DNA of 64,000 nt, taken from the NCBI GenBank assembly GCA_902493375.1, contig CABUPH010000007.1, positions 1-64,000 on the forward strand, read 5' to 3'. Shown here one piece after another: positions 1 through 8,183 of the stretch. The position numbers and the translations under genes were made by a program. The DNA comes from an uncultured Collinsella sp. (GTDB lineage Bacteria; Actinomycetota; Coriobacteriia; Coriobacteriales; Coriobacteriaceae). A model generated the notes under the pieces. It was given only the letters and a program-made list of their open reading frames with translations, ran no database searches and was not told the origin of the DNA. The number at the start of each line of letters is the position of its first letter. Within the stretch, counting starts at the first letter, position 1.

Positions 1-58
1 AAGCGGTCGGCGGGGCCATTGTGGCTCTTGACAGCGGATTGGGTCATATGAGCGAAAG

Positions 59-196
59 CCCGCCAGAGCGAGCAAGGTGCCTTGAAACGAGGCGGCATTG
101 ACCTTCTGGTCATGCCGCCGAAGTTGAAAGGCAGATTGCCGCTCTGGCGGGTTTGCAGCGCCAACTGGTTACGCGGTTTGGTAAAACCGCGTAACC
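59..196. ncRNA. Structured repeat element, copy 1 (candidate structured RNA)
   Basis: The sequence folds as nested stems: an outer 11-bp stem (59-69 with 141-151), a 5-bp stem (79-83 with 128-132) and an inner stem (91-98 with 112-119) capped by GACC-TTCT-GGTC, followed by a separate 13-bp hairpin (167-179 with 184-196). Copy 2 at 3269-3407 has nearly the same length and the same loop sequences (GCAAGGTG, TGAAACGA, GAAGTTGAA, CAGATTG), but different stem bases that still pair. That is the signature of selection on structure. It lies just 3' of the SDR gene on the minus strand. The purine-rich loops favour a plus-strand RNA, but strand and function are unknown. Confidence 0.6.
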
Positions 197-197
197 C

Positions 198-998
198 CTA
201 AGGCCGCTGGCCCATGCCACCCTCGAGGGTGACGGTCTCGCCGTTCATGTACTTAAAGTCGGGACCGCAGAGCTGAACGACCACGCGGCCGATCTCCTTC
301 TCGACGTCGCCGTAGTGACCAGCCGGCGGCATGTGGACGTTGGCCTTGAACGCCTCGGGATAGGCATCTTGGAAGTTCTCGAGCGCAGCGGTCCAAGCAA
401 GCGGACAAACGATATTGACGTTGATACCGTCCTTGCCCCACTCGTTGGCGGCAACGCGAGTCAGACCACGGATGCCCTCCTTGGCGGCGGCATAGCTGCA
501 CTGACCATAGTTGCCAAACAGGCCGGCGCCCGAGGCAAAGTTGACCACGGAGCCCTTGGTCTCCTTCAGGTGCGGATAGGCCTTCTGCATGTACAGATAG
601 GTGGCATACAGACCGGAATAAATGGCCAGGTTAAACTGATCCATGGTGTGGTCGGCGATGGTCACACCCGAGGCGCTGGCCTGAGCATTGTTGACGACGG
701 CGTCGATGCGGCCGAACTCCTCAATGGTCTTGTCGATAACGTTCTGGACGACAGCCTCGTTGTCCTGACCAGCCGAAACATCGGCCTGAACAGGCAGAAC
801 CTTGACACCGTACTCGGCCTCGAGGGACTCCTTGGCGGCCTCGAGCTTGGCGACGTTGCGGCCGGTGATAACGAGGTTCGCGCCCTCCTTGGCAAAAGCG
901 ATATCGATGCCGTAACCGATGGAGCCAGCGGAGCCGTCCTTAAGCGTGGCCTTGCCGCCGCCGGTGACGATCACGGTCTTACCAGTGAAAAGTCCCAT
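198..998 (-). CDS. Short-chain dehydrogenase, candidate 12-alpha-hydroxysteroid dehydrogenase
   Basis: A 266-aa classical SDR oxidoreductase using NAD(P). It has a Rossmann glycine motif (TGGG...GSIGYG, with a short insertion), NNAQ in place of NNAG, a catalytic Ser in NFASGAG and the YAAAK Tyr-Lys pair. The ATG at 998 is chosen because AAAGGA lies just upstream; a longer in-frame start at 1046 has no such site. The segments NNAQASASG, IYSGLYAT, GLFGNYGQCSYAAAKEG and the tail TLEGGMGQRP resemble, from memory, clostridial and Eggerthella 12-alpha-HSDHs that oxidise bile-acid 12-hydroxyl groups. That substrate is inference; the SDR assignment is secure. It appears monocistronic, with a hairpin two bases after the stop codon. 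Confidence 0.85.
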   Translation of the reverse strand: MGLFTGKTVIVTGGGKATLKDGSAGSIGYGIDIAFAKEGANLVITGRNVAKLEAAKESLEAEYGVKVLPVQADVSAGQDNEAVVQNVIDKTIEEFGRIDAVVNNAQASASGVTIADHTMDQFNLAIYSGLYATYLYMQKAYPHLKETKGSVVNFASGAGLFGNYGQCSYAAAKEGIRGLTRVAANEWGKDGINVNIVCPLAWTAALENFQDAYPEAFKANVHMPPAGHYGDVEKEIGRVVVQLCGPDFKYMNGETVTLEGGMGQRP

Positions 999-1292
999 AT
1001 AAAGTCCTTTCAAATCGCGACGGGCGCACCCGCCGACTGCGCGCATCCAAATAAACGCGCCAAAAGCTGAAATGCAACTTTAACGGGTTCAAGTGAAAAA
1101 TAAAGCCCATGGCAGGCGAACGGCGCAACGTCTTTCGGCGAAGGGAATGTCAAGTAAAAATTGGATAGAGTGGCCGAGTTTTTGCTATCGACGCGAGCCA
1201 TCGAACACGTTTTGAAACTTTGCTGCGGCGCGTGGGATGTCGGCGCGAAACTTTATCATAGGGTGACAAACAACGATGAGGAGCACATGCCT

Positions 1293-3056
1293 ATGACAGA
1301 CGAGCTGGACCCCCAGACTCAACAGCATATTGATGATTCCGCAGACGTCATCGCAGATACTGACGTTGTAACCTGCGATGGTATCGACATCGACGACCCC
1401 ATCTTGGACGAAAGCGCTACGGCGGAAACCCCTGCCGCAGAAAACGCCGATGAGCAAAACGACGATGCGCCCGCTCAGGACGACGCCCCTGTACAGGACG
1501 ACGTCCCGCAAGCAGCGGGCCCCATCGAGGTCTCTTCGGAAGAAGAGCTCGATGCCGTCATGGACTCCATGATGGATGCTGTCAAAGCGATGAAAGACGC
1601 CGTGGCCGATGCCGATATTGATGCCGAAGAAGAGGAGGCCGCCGAGGCGGCCTCGACCTTTGTGCCCGGCGAGACTCCGGTTGCCGACCAAGGCAGTACC
1701 ATGCCCTCGTTTCTGCAGCTCGAACATCCCACGATTGGCGCCGATGCGGTCGATCCGCACGCAGCAGGCTTTTCTGTGATCGAGGGCGGTACCGGCAATA
1801 TCGCCGTGCCGCAGGCTGCCGATGCGGACGCTGCCGGCACCGCTCGCCCGACCGTCCCCCACTCCCCCGCCGCGAGTCGCGATCTGGGGACCGCTGTCTC
1901 GAACACCGCGAACGCCGTGGGCACCTTTATCGCCCAGGGTGCCTCGGCCATGCGCGAGATGAATGCCGCGAAAAAGGCACTTGCCGATGCCCGCGCCCAT
2001 CTGACCGAACTTGAGCAGCGCATTGCCGATCAGGCCGAGGAACTCGAGACGCGCCAGGATATCGCAGGCCGCTACGACCAGATCGTCGCCGACCAGCGCC
2101 AGGCGATTGCCACGGCCCAAAAGACTGCAGCGGCCGCCGAGATTGACCGTGATGCCCACGCCGCCAAAGCGACAGAGCTCAAGAGTCAGTTCGAACAAAT
2201 GAAGACAGAGGATGACGCGACTGAGCTCCGGCTGAAGGCCGCGCTCGATGCCGTGGAGGCCCGCGAGGCGAGCTCGCGCGAGACCGGCAACCGCCTCATT
2301 CGACGTCTTGAGGATTCCAAGCGCATCCGCGACAAGGTGAAGGCCGAGCGAGACGCCGGCATTGCCGCCGCACAACAAACCGTCGACGCCACGCGCGCCC
2401 AGCTCGAGACGCTGCGTCATGAGTATGCCGAGCTGCAACGCAATCCCTCGGCAAATCCCGCCAACTATACGGTGCGCACCAGCGAGCTCTCGATGCAGAT
2501 CTCCGACACGGCAGATGCCCTGCGTAAAGCCGAAGAAGATGTCCCGCGCATCACCGCCGACCTTGAGCACTCGCTTGCCGCAGCCGAGCAGGCCGTCGAG
2601 CAGGCTCAAGCCCCCATTGCCGAAGCCAAACGCGCGCACCAAGCCGTGACGACTGAGGCTGATGCCGCGCGCGACGAGCTGCAGACGGCGAAGACTGCCG
2701 CCGCGACGCGTCAGCGCGAACTGCACGAGAAGATCGCTGCCGAGGACAAGGCACGCCGCGACCAAGAGCAGAGCATCGCCAACGCCCAAGCAGATGCCGC
2801 GCATGCGCAGTCGATTATCGAACAGGCGACCGAGGTACACGACCACCCAGAGATCACTGAGTCGCTTGCAGGGTCCTTGGCCCGAGACAAAGCCGAACAC
2901 GCCGAGACCGAGCGAGAAGTCGCCCAGCTCGAGGCCACCGAGGACGCGGTGCGCGAGCGTACCCGCGACTCACGCATCAAATTCACCGGCGCCATCGTCT
3001 GCATCGTCGCCGCAATCCTAGTGATCATCCTAGTCTGGCTGTTCGCAAGCAAGTAA
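1293..3056 (+). CDS. Tail-anchored coiled-coil membrane protein, function unknown
   Basis: I do not recognise this 587-aa protein. The first ~190 residues are acidic, Ala-rich low complexity. From about residue 200 to 555 it is an almost unbroken heptad-like, Ala/Glu/Arg-rich coiled coil. One hydrophobic helix (about 562-584, IVCIVAAILVIILVWLF) lies at the extreme C terminus, so most of the protein probably sits in the cytoplasm as a long rod anchored by its tail. The start at 1293 gives AGGAG a 9-nt spacing; ATG at 1287 is possible but only 3 nt away. It stands alone, divergent from the SDR gene. Its build suggests a structural or envelope-tethering role, but nothing specific supports one. 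Confidence 0.75.
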   Translation: MTDELDPQTQQHIDDSADVIADTDVVTCDGIDIDDPILDESATAETPAAENADEQNDDAPAQDDAPVQDDVPQAAGPIEVSSEEELDAVMDSMMDAVKAMKDAVADADIDAEEEEAAEAASTFVPGETPVADQGSTMPSFLQLEHPTIGADAVDPHAAGFSVIEGGTGNIAVPQAADADAAGTARPTVPHSPAASRDLGTAVSNTANAVGTFIAQGASAMREMNAAKKALADARAHLTELEQRIADQAEELETRQDIAGRYDQIVADQRQAIATAQKTAAAAEIDRDAHAAKATELKSQFEQMKTEDDATELRLKAALDAVEAREASSRETGNRLIRRLEDSKRIRDKVKAERDAGIAAAQQTVDATRAQLETLRHEYAELQRNPSANPANYTVRTSELSMQISDTADALRKAEEDVPRITADLEHSLAAAEQAVEQAQAPIAEAKRAHQAVTTEADAARDELQTAKTAAATRQRELHEKIAAEDKARRDQEQSIANAQADAAHAQSIIEQATEVHDHPEITESLAGSLARDKAEHAETEREVAQLEATEDAVRERTRDSRIKFTGAIVCIVAAILVIILVWLFASK

Positions 3057-3082
3057 ACCGGCTGCCAAAAAACGCTCAACGC

Positions 3083-3149
3083 AGTTGCGGTGAGATAGTT
3101 CCTGTTTAGCCTCAAAAAAGGCCAGTTCAAGAACTATCTCACCGCAACT
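3083..3149. repeat. Long inverted-repeat hairpin, family A copy 1
   Basis: Arms 3083-3101 and 3131-3149 are perfectly complementary over 19 bp (core TTGCGGTGAGATAGTTC) around a 29-nt loop. A second copy lies at 50662-50724 with core TTGCGGTGGAATAGTTCC; the two differing positions change on both arms. It begins 26 nt after the stop codon at 3056. It could act as a terminator or as a REP-like element. Confidence 0.75.
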
Positions 3150-3166
3150 TATTAGATTGATGCAAG

Positions 3167-3224
3167 GTAGTCATTGGGGACGTTCTTAAACGACCAGTCG
3201 AACAAGAACGTCCCCAATGACTAC
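3167..3224. repeat. Long inverted-repeat hairpin, family B
   Basis: Arms 3167-3187 and 3204-3224 are perfectly complementary over 21 bp, with core ATTGGGGACGTTCTT. The 16-nt loop itself pairs (CGAC-CA-GTCG), making an almost continuous stem. No tract of T follows on either strand, so simple rho-independent termination is unlikely. This is the only copy in the window. The layout is like REP sequences, but no REP-type transposase gene is present here. Confidence 0.7.
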
Positions 3225-3268
3225 ATCGACAACCAAAGAAATGCCGATGTTATGGCAGAGTCAGCGAG

Positions 3269-3407
3269 CGGGTCGCATTTGAGGCAAGGTGACGTGAAAC
3301 GAAAGGGCGCTGACCTTCTGGTCGCGCCCTTGAAGTTGAACGTCAGATTGTCCAAATGCGGCCCGCGCAGCGTCGAGCAGTTACGCGGTTCGTAGAACCG
3401 CGTAACT
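3269..3407. ncRNA. Structured repeat element, copy 2 (candidate structured RNA)
   Basis: The same architecture as 59-196: outer stem 3269-3281 with 3353-3365, middle stem 3291-3295 (GACGT) with 3340-3344 (ACGTC), inner stem 3303-3309 with 3325-3331 carrying the same GACC-TTCT-GGTC cap, then hairpin 3379-3391 with 3395-3407. Copy 1 has GCCTT/AAGGC in the middle stem, a complete compensatory exchange. The terminal hairpin touches the queA stop codon. As for copy 1, it lies directly 3' of a minus-strand gene. Confidence 0.6.
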
Positions 3408-4624
3408 TACAAAATGAGCATCGCGTCGCCAAAGCTGAAGAAGCGGTAGCGCTCCTCGATGGCAGCGACGTAGGCATCCATGATCTGGTCGCGGGTAGCA
3501 AGTGCGCTCACGAGCATCATGAGCGTGGAGCGCGGCACATGGAAGTTGGTGATCAGGGCATCGACCACGTGATAGGTCGAGCCGGGCATGAGGTAGAGCT
3601 GCGTTGTCGCGTTTTCGCGCACCACGATGTCGCCTCGGCCGAGCGTGTCGGCCCCGTCCTCGCGGCCTTCAAAATAGCGCGCCGTCACGGCCAGATCGGA
3701 CACCGGCGCGTCCGCGTCAAAGGCGCTCTCGAGCGAACGCACTGCGGTGGTGCCGACGGCGATCACGCGATGCCCCTCGGCCTTCGCCTTATGCACGGCG
3801 TCGACAACCTCCTGCGACACGTGGTAGCGCTCGGTGTGCATGACGTGCTGCGTGGGGTCGTCCTCCTCCACCAAGCGGAAGGTATCGATGCCCACCTCGA
3901 GCTCGACGGCGGCAAACTTCGCACCCTTGGCCTCGATAGCGGCCATGAGCTCGGGGGTAAAGTGCAGACCCGCCGTGGGAGCGGCAGCCGAGTGCTCCTC
4001 CTTCATGGCGTAGACGGTCTGGTACTTCTCGGGGTCGCCCTCGTAATCGGTAATGTAGGGCGGCAGCGGCACGTGGCCGGCAGCATGGATGGCCTCGTCG
4101 AGCGTACGCGGGTCGCCGGCGGCGTTGCAACCGGCCGGCTCAAAACGCACCAGTCGGCCGCCGCGGCTATCGGTGACAAAGTCGACGACCTCGGCCGTCA
4201 GCACCACGGGAGCCCCCTCGGGCGCATGGGCGCCACCGGCGCGATACTCAATTTGGGCACCGGGCTTCAGACGCTTGCCCGGCTTGACCAGGCACTCCCA
4301 AACGTGACCCAGCGGGTCAACATCCTCGCGGCGCTTGAGCAGCAGCGTCTCGACCACGCCGCCCGAGCCCGTCTTGCGACCGATCAAACGGGCCGGCATC
4401 ACGCGCGTCTGGTTGATGACGAGCACGTCGCCCGGCTCGATATAGTCGATGATGTCGCGGAAGATGCGGTGCTCAACGGTACCGCCGTGCTCCAGCGGCG
4501 TTCCCGCCTGGGAGCCCTTGCGATCCACCACCAGCAGGCGGCAGGAGTCGCGCGGCTCGGCAGGAGCCTGGGCGATGAGCTCTTCGGGCAGGTTATAGTC
4601 AAAATCATCGGTACGCATAGACAC
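3407..4624 (-). CDS. queA: S-adenosylmethionine:tRNA ribosyltransferase-isomerase QueA
   Basis: 405 aa. QueA transfers and isomerises the ribosyl moiety of SAM onto preQ1-modified tRNA at position 34, giving epoxyqueuosine. The N terminus (DDFDYNLPEELIAQAP) and the internal LPPYI and TAGLHFT motifs are characteristic of the family. GTG at 4624 is chosen because AAGGAG lies 8 nt upstream; ATG at 4618 would sit 14 nt away. queH, which performs the next reduction in the pathway, ends 64 bp upstream at 4689, so the two may be co-transcribed. The gene ends on the hairpin of the structured repeat at 3269-3407. Confidence 0.97.
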   Translation of the reverse strand: MSMRTDDFDYNLPEELIAQAPAEPRDSCRLLVVDRKGSQAGTPLEHGGTVEHRIFRDIIDYIEPGDVLVINQTRVMPARLIGRKTGSGGVVETLLLKRREDVDPLGHVWECLVKPGKRLKPGAQIEYRAGGAHAPEGAPVVLTAEVVDFVTDSRGGRLVRFEPAGCNAAGDPRTLDEAIHAAGHVPLPPYITDYEGDPEKYQTVYAMKEEHSAAAPTAGLHFTPELMAAIEAKGAKFAAVELEVGIDTFRLVEEDDPTQHVMHTERYHVSQEVVDAVHKAKAEGHRVIAVGTTAVRSLESAFDADAPVSDLAVTARYFEGREDGADTLGRGDIVVRENATTQLYLMPGSTYHVVDALITNFHVPRSTLMMLVSALATRDQIMDAYVAAIEERYRFFSFGDAMLIL

Positions 4625-4688
4625 GTCGGATACTCCTTATATAGTTAAAGTCCGCTCTACATCCTAGCAGGCTGCCAGCCCAAAAGAA

Positions 4689-5264
4689 CTACTTTTTGGA
4701 CGCTTTGCGCTCGTCGCGGATGCGGGCGCGGTCCATGGCCGCCTCGACGGCCGAGAATCGGCAGCCGCAGTAATTCTGCCGATACATGCCCAGCTCGCGC
4801 GAACGACGCGTGGCCTCGGGGTAATACGGGCGAAAATCGCGAATCACCGGAGTGAGACCGCGGGCGGCAGCCAGACGCTCCAACACATCATTGCAGGTGT
4901 CGAACAGCTGGTACGGCGAGACGGCGAGCGTCGTGCCCACAAACTCAAACCCGCGCTCCTGGGCCACGCGGCACGCCTCGGCCAAGCGCAGGGCATAGCA
5001 CGCGCGACAGCGACGAGACCGATCGGCACCCAGCGGTGCCACGCCGGTCTCCCAGCGATCGCGGTCCTCCCCCGCCTCGATGAGCTCGATGTCGCCATCG
5101 GCACACCACCGGCGCAGCTCGTCCAAACGCCGCTGCCATTCATCGTGAGGCTGAATATTGGGGTTTGTCCAGCAGATTGTGGGCTCAAACCCTTCCTCGC
5201 GCAGCAGGCGGACCGGCTCAAGCGAGCATGGTGCACAGCACGCATGCAGCAACAACGGCTTCAT
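4689..5264 (-). CDS. queH: Epoxyqueuosine reductase QueH
   Basis: 191 aa, DUF208/QueH family, which reduces epoxyqueuosine in tRNA to queuosine. It is the non-homologous replacement for QueG. Visible signatures are the N-terminal HACCAPC, a central CRACYALRL and a late NYCGCRF, giving the cysteines expected for the metal and Fe-S sites. The start at 5264 gives GTGAGGAG a 6-nt spacing; an in-frame ATG two codons earlier abuts the ribosome-binding site. The upstream DUF3267 gene ends 10 bp before, and its TGA overlaps the queH ribosome-binding site, so translation may be coupled. Confidence 0.93.
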   Translation of the reverse strand: MKPLLLHACCAPCSLEPVRLLREEGFEPTICWTNPNIQPHDEWQRRLDELRRWCADGDIELIEAGEDRDRWETGVAPLGADRSRRCRACYALRLAEACRVAQERGFEFVGTTLAVSPYQLFDTCNDVLERLAAARGLTPVIRDFRPYYPEATRRSRELGMYRQNYCGCRFSAVEAAMDRARIRDERKASKK

Positions 5265-5274
5265 CGACATCTCC

Positions 5275-5841
5275 TCACCCGAAAAAGCGCACGCCGAAGG
5301 ACGTGTCCTCGCAGGCGACAATGCGGCGGTCGCGCAAGATGGTCCGCACGTAATACCAGTCGCCTACACAGCCCGACAAATGCAAGCCGGCCGCCAAATA
5401 GCACAGCAGCGGATAGCCCGAAAACGCAAACCCCAGGGCAAACGCTGTCGTCACAACAACCGTCGGCGCCAGGCAAACCGCCACGTACCGCCGGCGCGAA
5501 TACACAACGCCCTCGGCGCAGGCATAGATCATAGCCGTCTCGCGATTCGCCCCAAAGGTCACCTTCGCGCCCGCAGGCGCCAGCAGCTTAAAAAACACAC
5601 CGTGCACCAGCTCGTGCACGGCAAATGAAGCCGCCGAAACCGCAGTCAAGCCGACCATCCAGCCCAAGACGGCCATCCAGCCGCCCGCGTCAGCCACATC
5701 CAAGTCTGCAGGCCCGCCCAGCAGCATAAACACCGGCACCAGGCACACGGCAAACACGCCGACTACGACCATCCCCCACACGAAGCAAGCGTGCAGAAAA
5801 TCCTCGTCCTCAAACGCATGTATGTTGGAAATCTCATTCAT
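5275..5841 (-). CDS. DUF3267 membrane zincin-like metalloprotease
   Basis: 188 aa, integral membrane. It has about four hydrophobic segments (around 17-41, 53-75, 113-132 and 136-156). HELVH at the end of the second helix is an HExxH zinc-binding and catalytic motif, as in the DUF3267 family of putative membrane zinc peptidases; members are largely uncharacterised. It is the first gene of a probable two-gene operon with queH (10-bp gap). A role in queuosine metabolism is not implied by sequence, and the linkage may simply be transcriptional. Confidence 0.8.
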   Translation of the reverse strand: MNEISNIHAFEDEDFLHACFVWGMVVVGVFAVCLVPVFMLLGGPADLDVADAGGWMAVLGWMVGLTAVSAASFAVHELVHGVFFKLLAPAGAKVTFGANRETAMIYACAEGVVYSRRRYVAVCLAPTVVVTTAFALGFAFSGYPLLCYLAAGLHLSGCVGDWYYVRTILRDRRIVACEDTSFGVRFFG

Positions 5842-5973
5842 AGCATCTTAGGATAGCGCCCCTGCCACGTACCCGTCCGCATGTGCGATAATGTCGAACG
5901 ATATGCACGAATTGACCACCGCGTCGCCAGGCCTTGCGCCCGGCCGCGCTCTCACCATATGCGAAGGAGTCCC

Positions 5974-8124
5974 ATGGCATCCAAATACTCCATGAACGAC
6001 CGTCCCAGCTGGCCTCGCCGCGCCATCGTTACCGCCGGCGAGCCCTACGGTAACAAGGGCCTTCACTTTGGCCACGTCGGCGGCGTCTTTGTCCCTGCCG
6101 ACTTCTTCGCCCGCTTCCTGCGCGACCGTCTGGGCCGCGAGAACGTCATCTTCACCTCGGGCACCGACTGCTACGGCTCGCCCATCATGGAGAGCTACCG
6201 CAAGCTCAAGGAGAACGAGGGCTACGACAAGTCCATTAACGAGTACGTCGAGTCCAATCACTCCCGCCAAGCAGCGACCCTCAACAACTACAACATCAGC
6301 TGCGATATCTACGGCGGCTCGGGCCTTGAGCCGGCTGCGCAGATTCACAACGAAGTGACCGCCGAGATTATCGAGCGCCTGCATGAGCAGGGCACCATCT
6401 CCAAGCGCTCCACGCTGCAGTTCTACGACGCCAAGGCCGGCACGTTCCTCAACGGCCGCCAAGTGATCGGCCGCTGCCCCATCCAGGGCTGCAAGTCCGA
6501 GAAGGCTTATGCCGACGAGTGCGACCTGGGTCACCAGTTTGAGCCCGAGGAGCTCATCGCACCCAAGAGCCAGCTCACCGGCGAGGTGCCCGAGCTGCGC
6601 CCGGTCGACAACCTCTACTTTGACCTGCCGGCCTACCTCGACTTTATGAAGACCTACACCGCCAAGCTCGCCCAGAACCCGCAGGTTCGTTCCGTGGTCT
6701 CCAAGACCATGGAGGAGTGGCTGCTGCCGGCACAGCTCTATATTCAGAACAAGTTCCGCGAGGCCTTCGACGCCGTCGAGGACCAGCTGCCCGAGCACAC
6801 CGTGCTGGAGCCCGAGGGAAACAAGAGCAGCTTTACCGTCACCTTCCCCAGCTGGAAGGAGCGCGACGACGCCCATGCGGTGCTCGCCAACGGCGGCGTG
6901 CGCTTCCGCAGCGGCAAGGCGCTCGTGCCTTTCCGCATCACCGGCAACATCGACTGGGGCGTTCCGGTGCCCGAGGTCGACGGCGTGAACGACGTCACCT
7001 GCTGGTGCTGGCCCGAGAGCCTGTGGGCGCCCATCAGCTACACCCGCACCGTGCTCGCGCGCGATGCCAACGCCGCCGGCGTGACCGAGGGCGTCGCCGC
7101 CCAGGATGCCGCCCTCATGGGCGAGCCCGCTGCCGACTCCACACAGGTGCCCGCGCCCACCTACCAGCACAGCTCGCTCGACTGGCGCGACTGGTGGTGC
7201 TCGGACGACGCACAGATCTACCAGTTTATCGGTCAGGACAACATCTACTTCTACTGCATCGCGCAGACCGCCATGTGGGAGGCCCTGGGCTGGGACCTCA
7301 CGCAGAGCACCGTCAGCGCCTGCTACCACCTGCTCTACATGGGCAAAAAGGCCAGCTCGTCCTCGCAGACGCCTCCCCCGCCGGCAGACGACCTGCTCAA
7401 CCACTACACCTGCGAGCAGATGCGCGCGCACTGGCTGTCGCTCGGCCTGTCCGAGAAGCCGGTGAGCTTTAGTCCCAAGGCATACGACACGCGCGTAACC
7501 GGCAAGGACAAGGACGGCAACGAGGTGCGCGCCTGCGACGACAAGCGCGTTATCGACCCGGCCCTTAAGGAGAGCGCCCTTTTGACCGGCGTGTTCAACC
7601 GTCTGGCCCGCAGCTGCTTCTACGGCGTCGCCGTCAAGGAGGGCGACGAGAGTCCCTATCGCAACGGTTGCATCCCCGCCGGTGCCGCTTCTGACACCGT
7701 GGTCGAAGCCGCCCAGCAGGCGGCCCTCGCCTTTGAGCAGGCCATGTACAAGTTCGAGACGCACCGAGCGCTCGCTGTGTGCGACGACTACCTGCGCGCC
7801 GCCAACAAGCGCTGGAGCGATGCCTCCAAGGCCGCCAACAAGCTCGAGGGCGAGCCGGCCAACGCCGCCATGACGCAGGCCCTCGTCGACGCCTTTACCG
7901 AGCTGCGCGTAGCGACCGTGCTCATGCACGGCATCGTGCCGGCCGGCTGCGAGCTCATCTGCGAGTACTTCGACGTTGACCCGGTCGCCTTCTTTAGCTG
8001 GGATAACATCTTTGCCTCCACGGATGAGTTTGTGGAGAGCCTGGGCGAGAAGCCCGGCGAGCACCGCGTGAAGCCGCTGCCCCCGCGCTTCGACTTCTTT
8101 AGCAAGCACGAGAGCCAGTACTAA
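5974..8124 (+). CDS. Methionyl-tRNA synthetase-like class I aminoacyl-tRNA synthetase
   Basis: 716 aa. Class I signatures are present but atypical: HFGH serves as the HIGH motif (near residue 28), and MGKKASSSS occupies the KMSKS position (near 458) without the final lysine. WGVPVP and GQDNIYFY match the MetRS catalytic core, and a CPxxxC...CDLGH zinc-knuckle-like segment lies near 170-190. A C-terminal helical anticodon-binding region follows; no EMAP-type tRNA-binding domain is seen. ATG at 5974 follows GAAGGAG. It may be the cell's main MetRS or a divergent paralogue; the window cannot decide. An rRNA methyltransferase gene follows after 59 bp, so the two could form a translation-related operon. 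Confidence 0.82.
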   Translation: MASKYSMNDRPSWPRRAIVTAGEPYGNKGLHFGHVGGVFVPADFFARFLRDRLGRENVIFTSGTDCYGSPIMESYRKLKENEGYDKSINEYVESNHSRQAATLNNYNISCDIYGGSGLEPAAQIHNEVTAEIIERLHEQGTISKRSTLQFYDAKAGTFLNGRQVIGRCPIQGCKSEKAYADECDLGHQFEPEELIAPKSQLTGEVPELRPVDNLYFDLPAYLDFMKTYTAKLAQNPQVRSVVSKTMEEWLLPAQLYIQNKFREAFDAVEDQLPEHTVLEPEGNKSSFTVTFPSWKERDDAHAVLANGGVRFRSGKALVPFRITGNIDWGVPVPEVDGVNDVTCWCWPESLWAPISYTRTVLARDANAAGVTEGVAAQDAALMGEPAADSTQVPAPTYQHSSLDWRDWWCSDDAQIYQFIGQDNIYFYCIAQTAMWEALGWDLTQSTVSACYHLLYMGKKASSSSQTPPPPADDLLNHYTCEQMRAHWLSLGLSEKPVSFSPKAYDTRVTGKDKDGNEVRACDDKRVIDPALKESALLTGVFNRLARSCFYGVAVKEGDESPYRNGCIPAGAASDTVVEAAQQAALAFEQAMYKFETHRALAVCDDYLRAANKRWSDASKAANKLEGEPANAAMTQALVDAFTELRVATVLMHGIVPAGCELICEYFDVDPVAFFSWDNIFASTDEFVESLGEKPGEHRVKPLPPRFDFFSKHESQY

Positions 8125-8183
8125 AGCACGCCAGCAGCGGCGTGCCCGGAAAGTAGTCAATTTGGAACGGGAAGGAAAGACGG

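Noticed and set aside
1..47. Possible start of a minus-strand gene (MTQSAVKSHNGPADR) running off the window edge
   Set aside because: Only 15 codons are visible and there is no ribosome-binding site. If real, the structured element at 59-196 would be in its 5' leader, which is worth knowing, but it cannot be supported here.
5848..8160. 770-aa minus-strand open frame opposite the MetRS-like gene
   Set aside because: It is a shadow of GC-rich third-position bias; the plus strand carries recognisable synthetase motifs and a ribosome-binding site.
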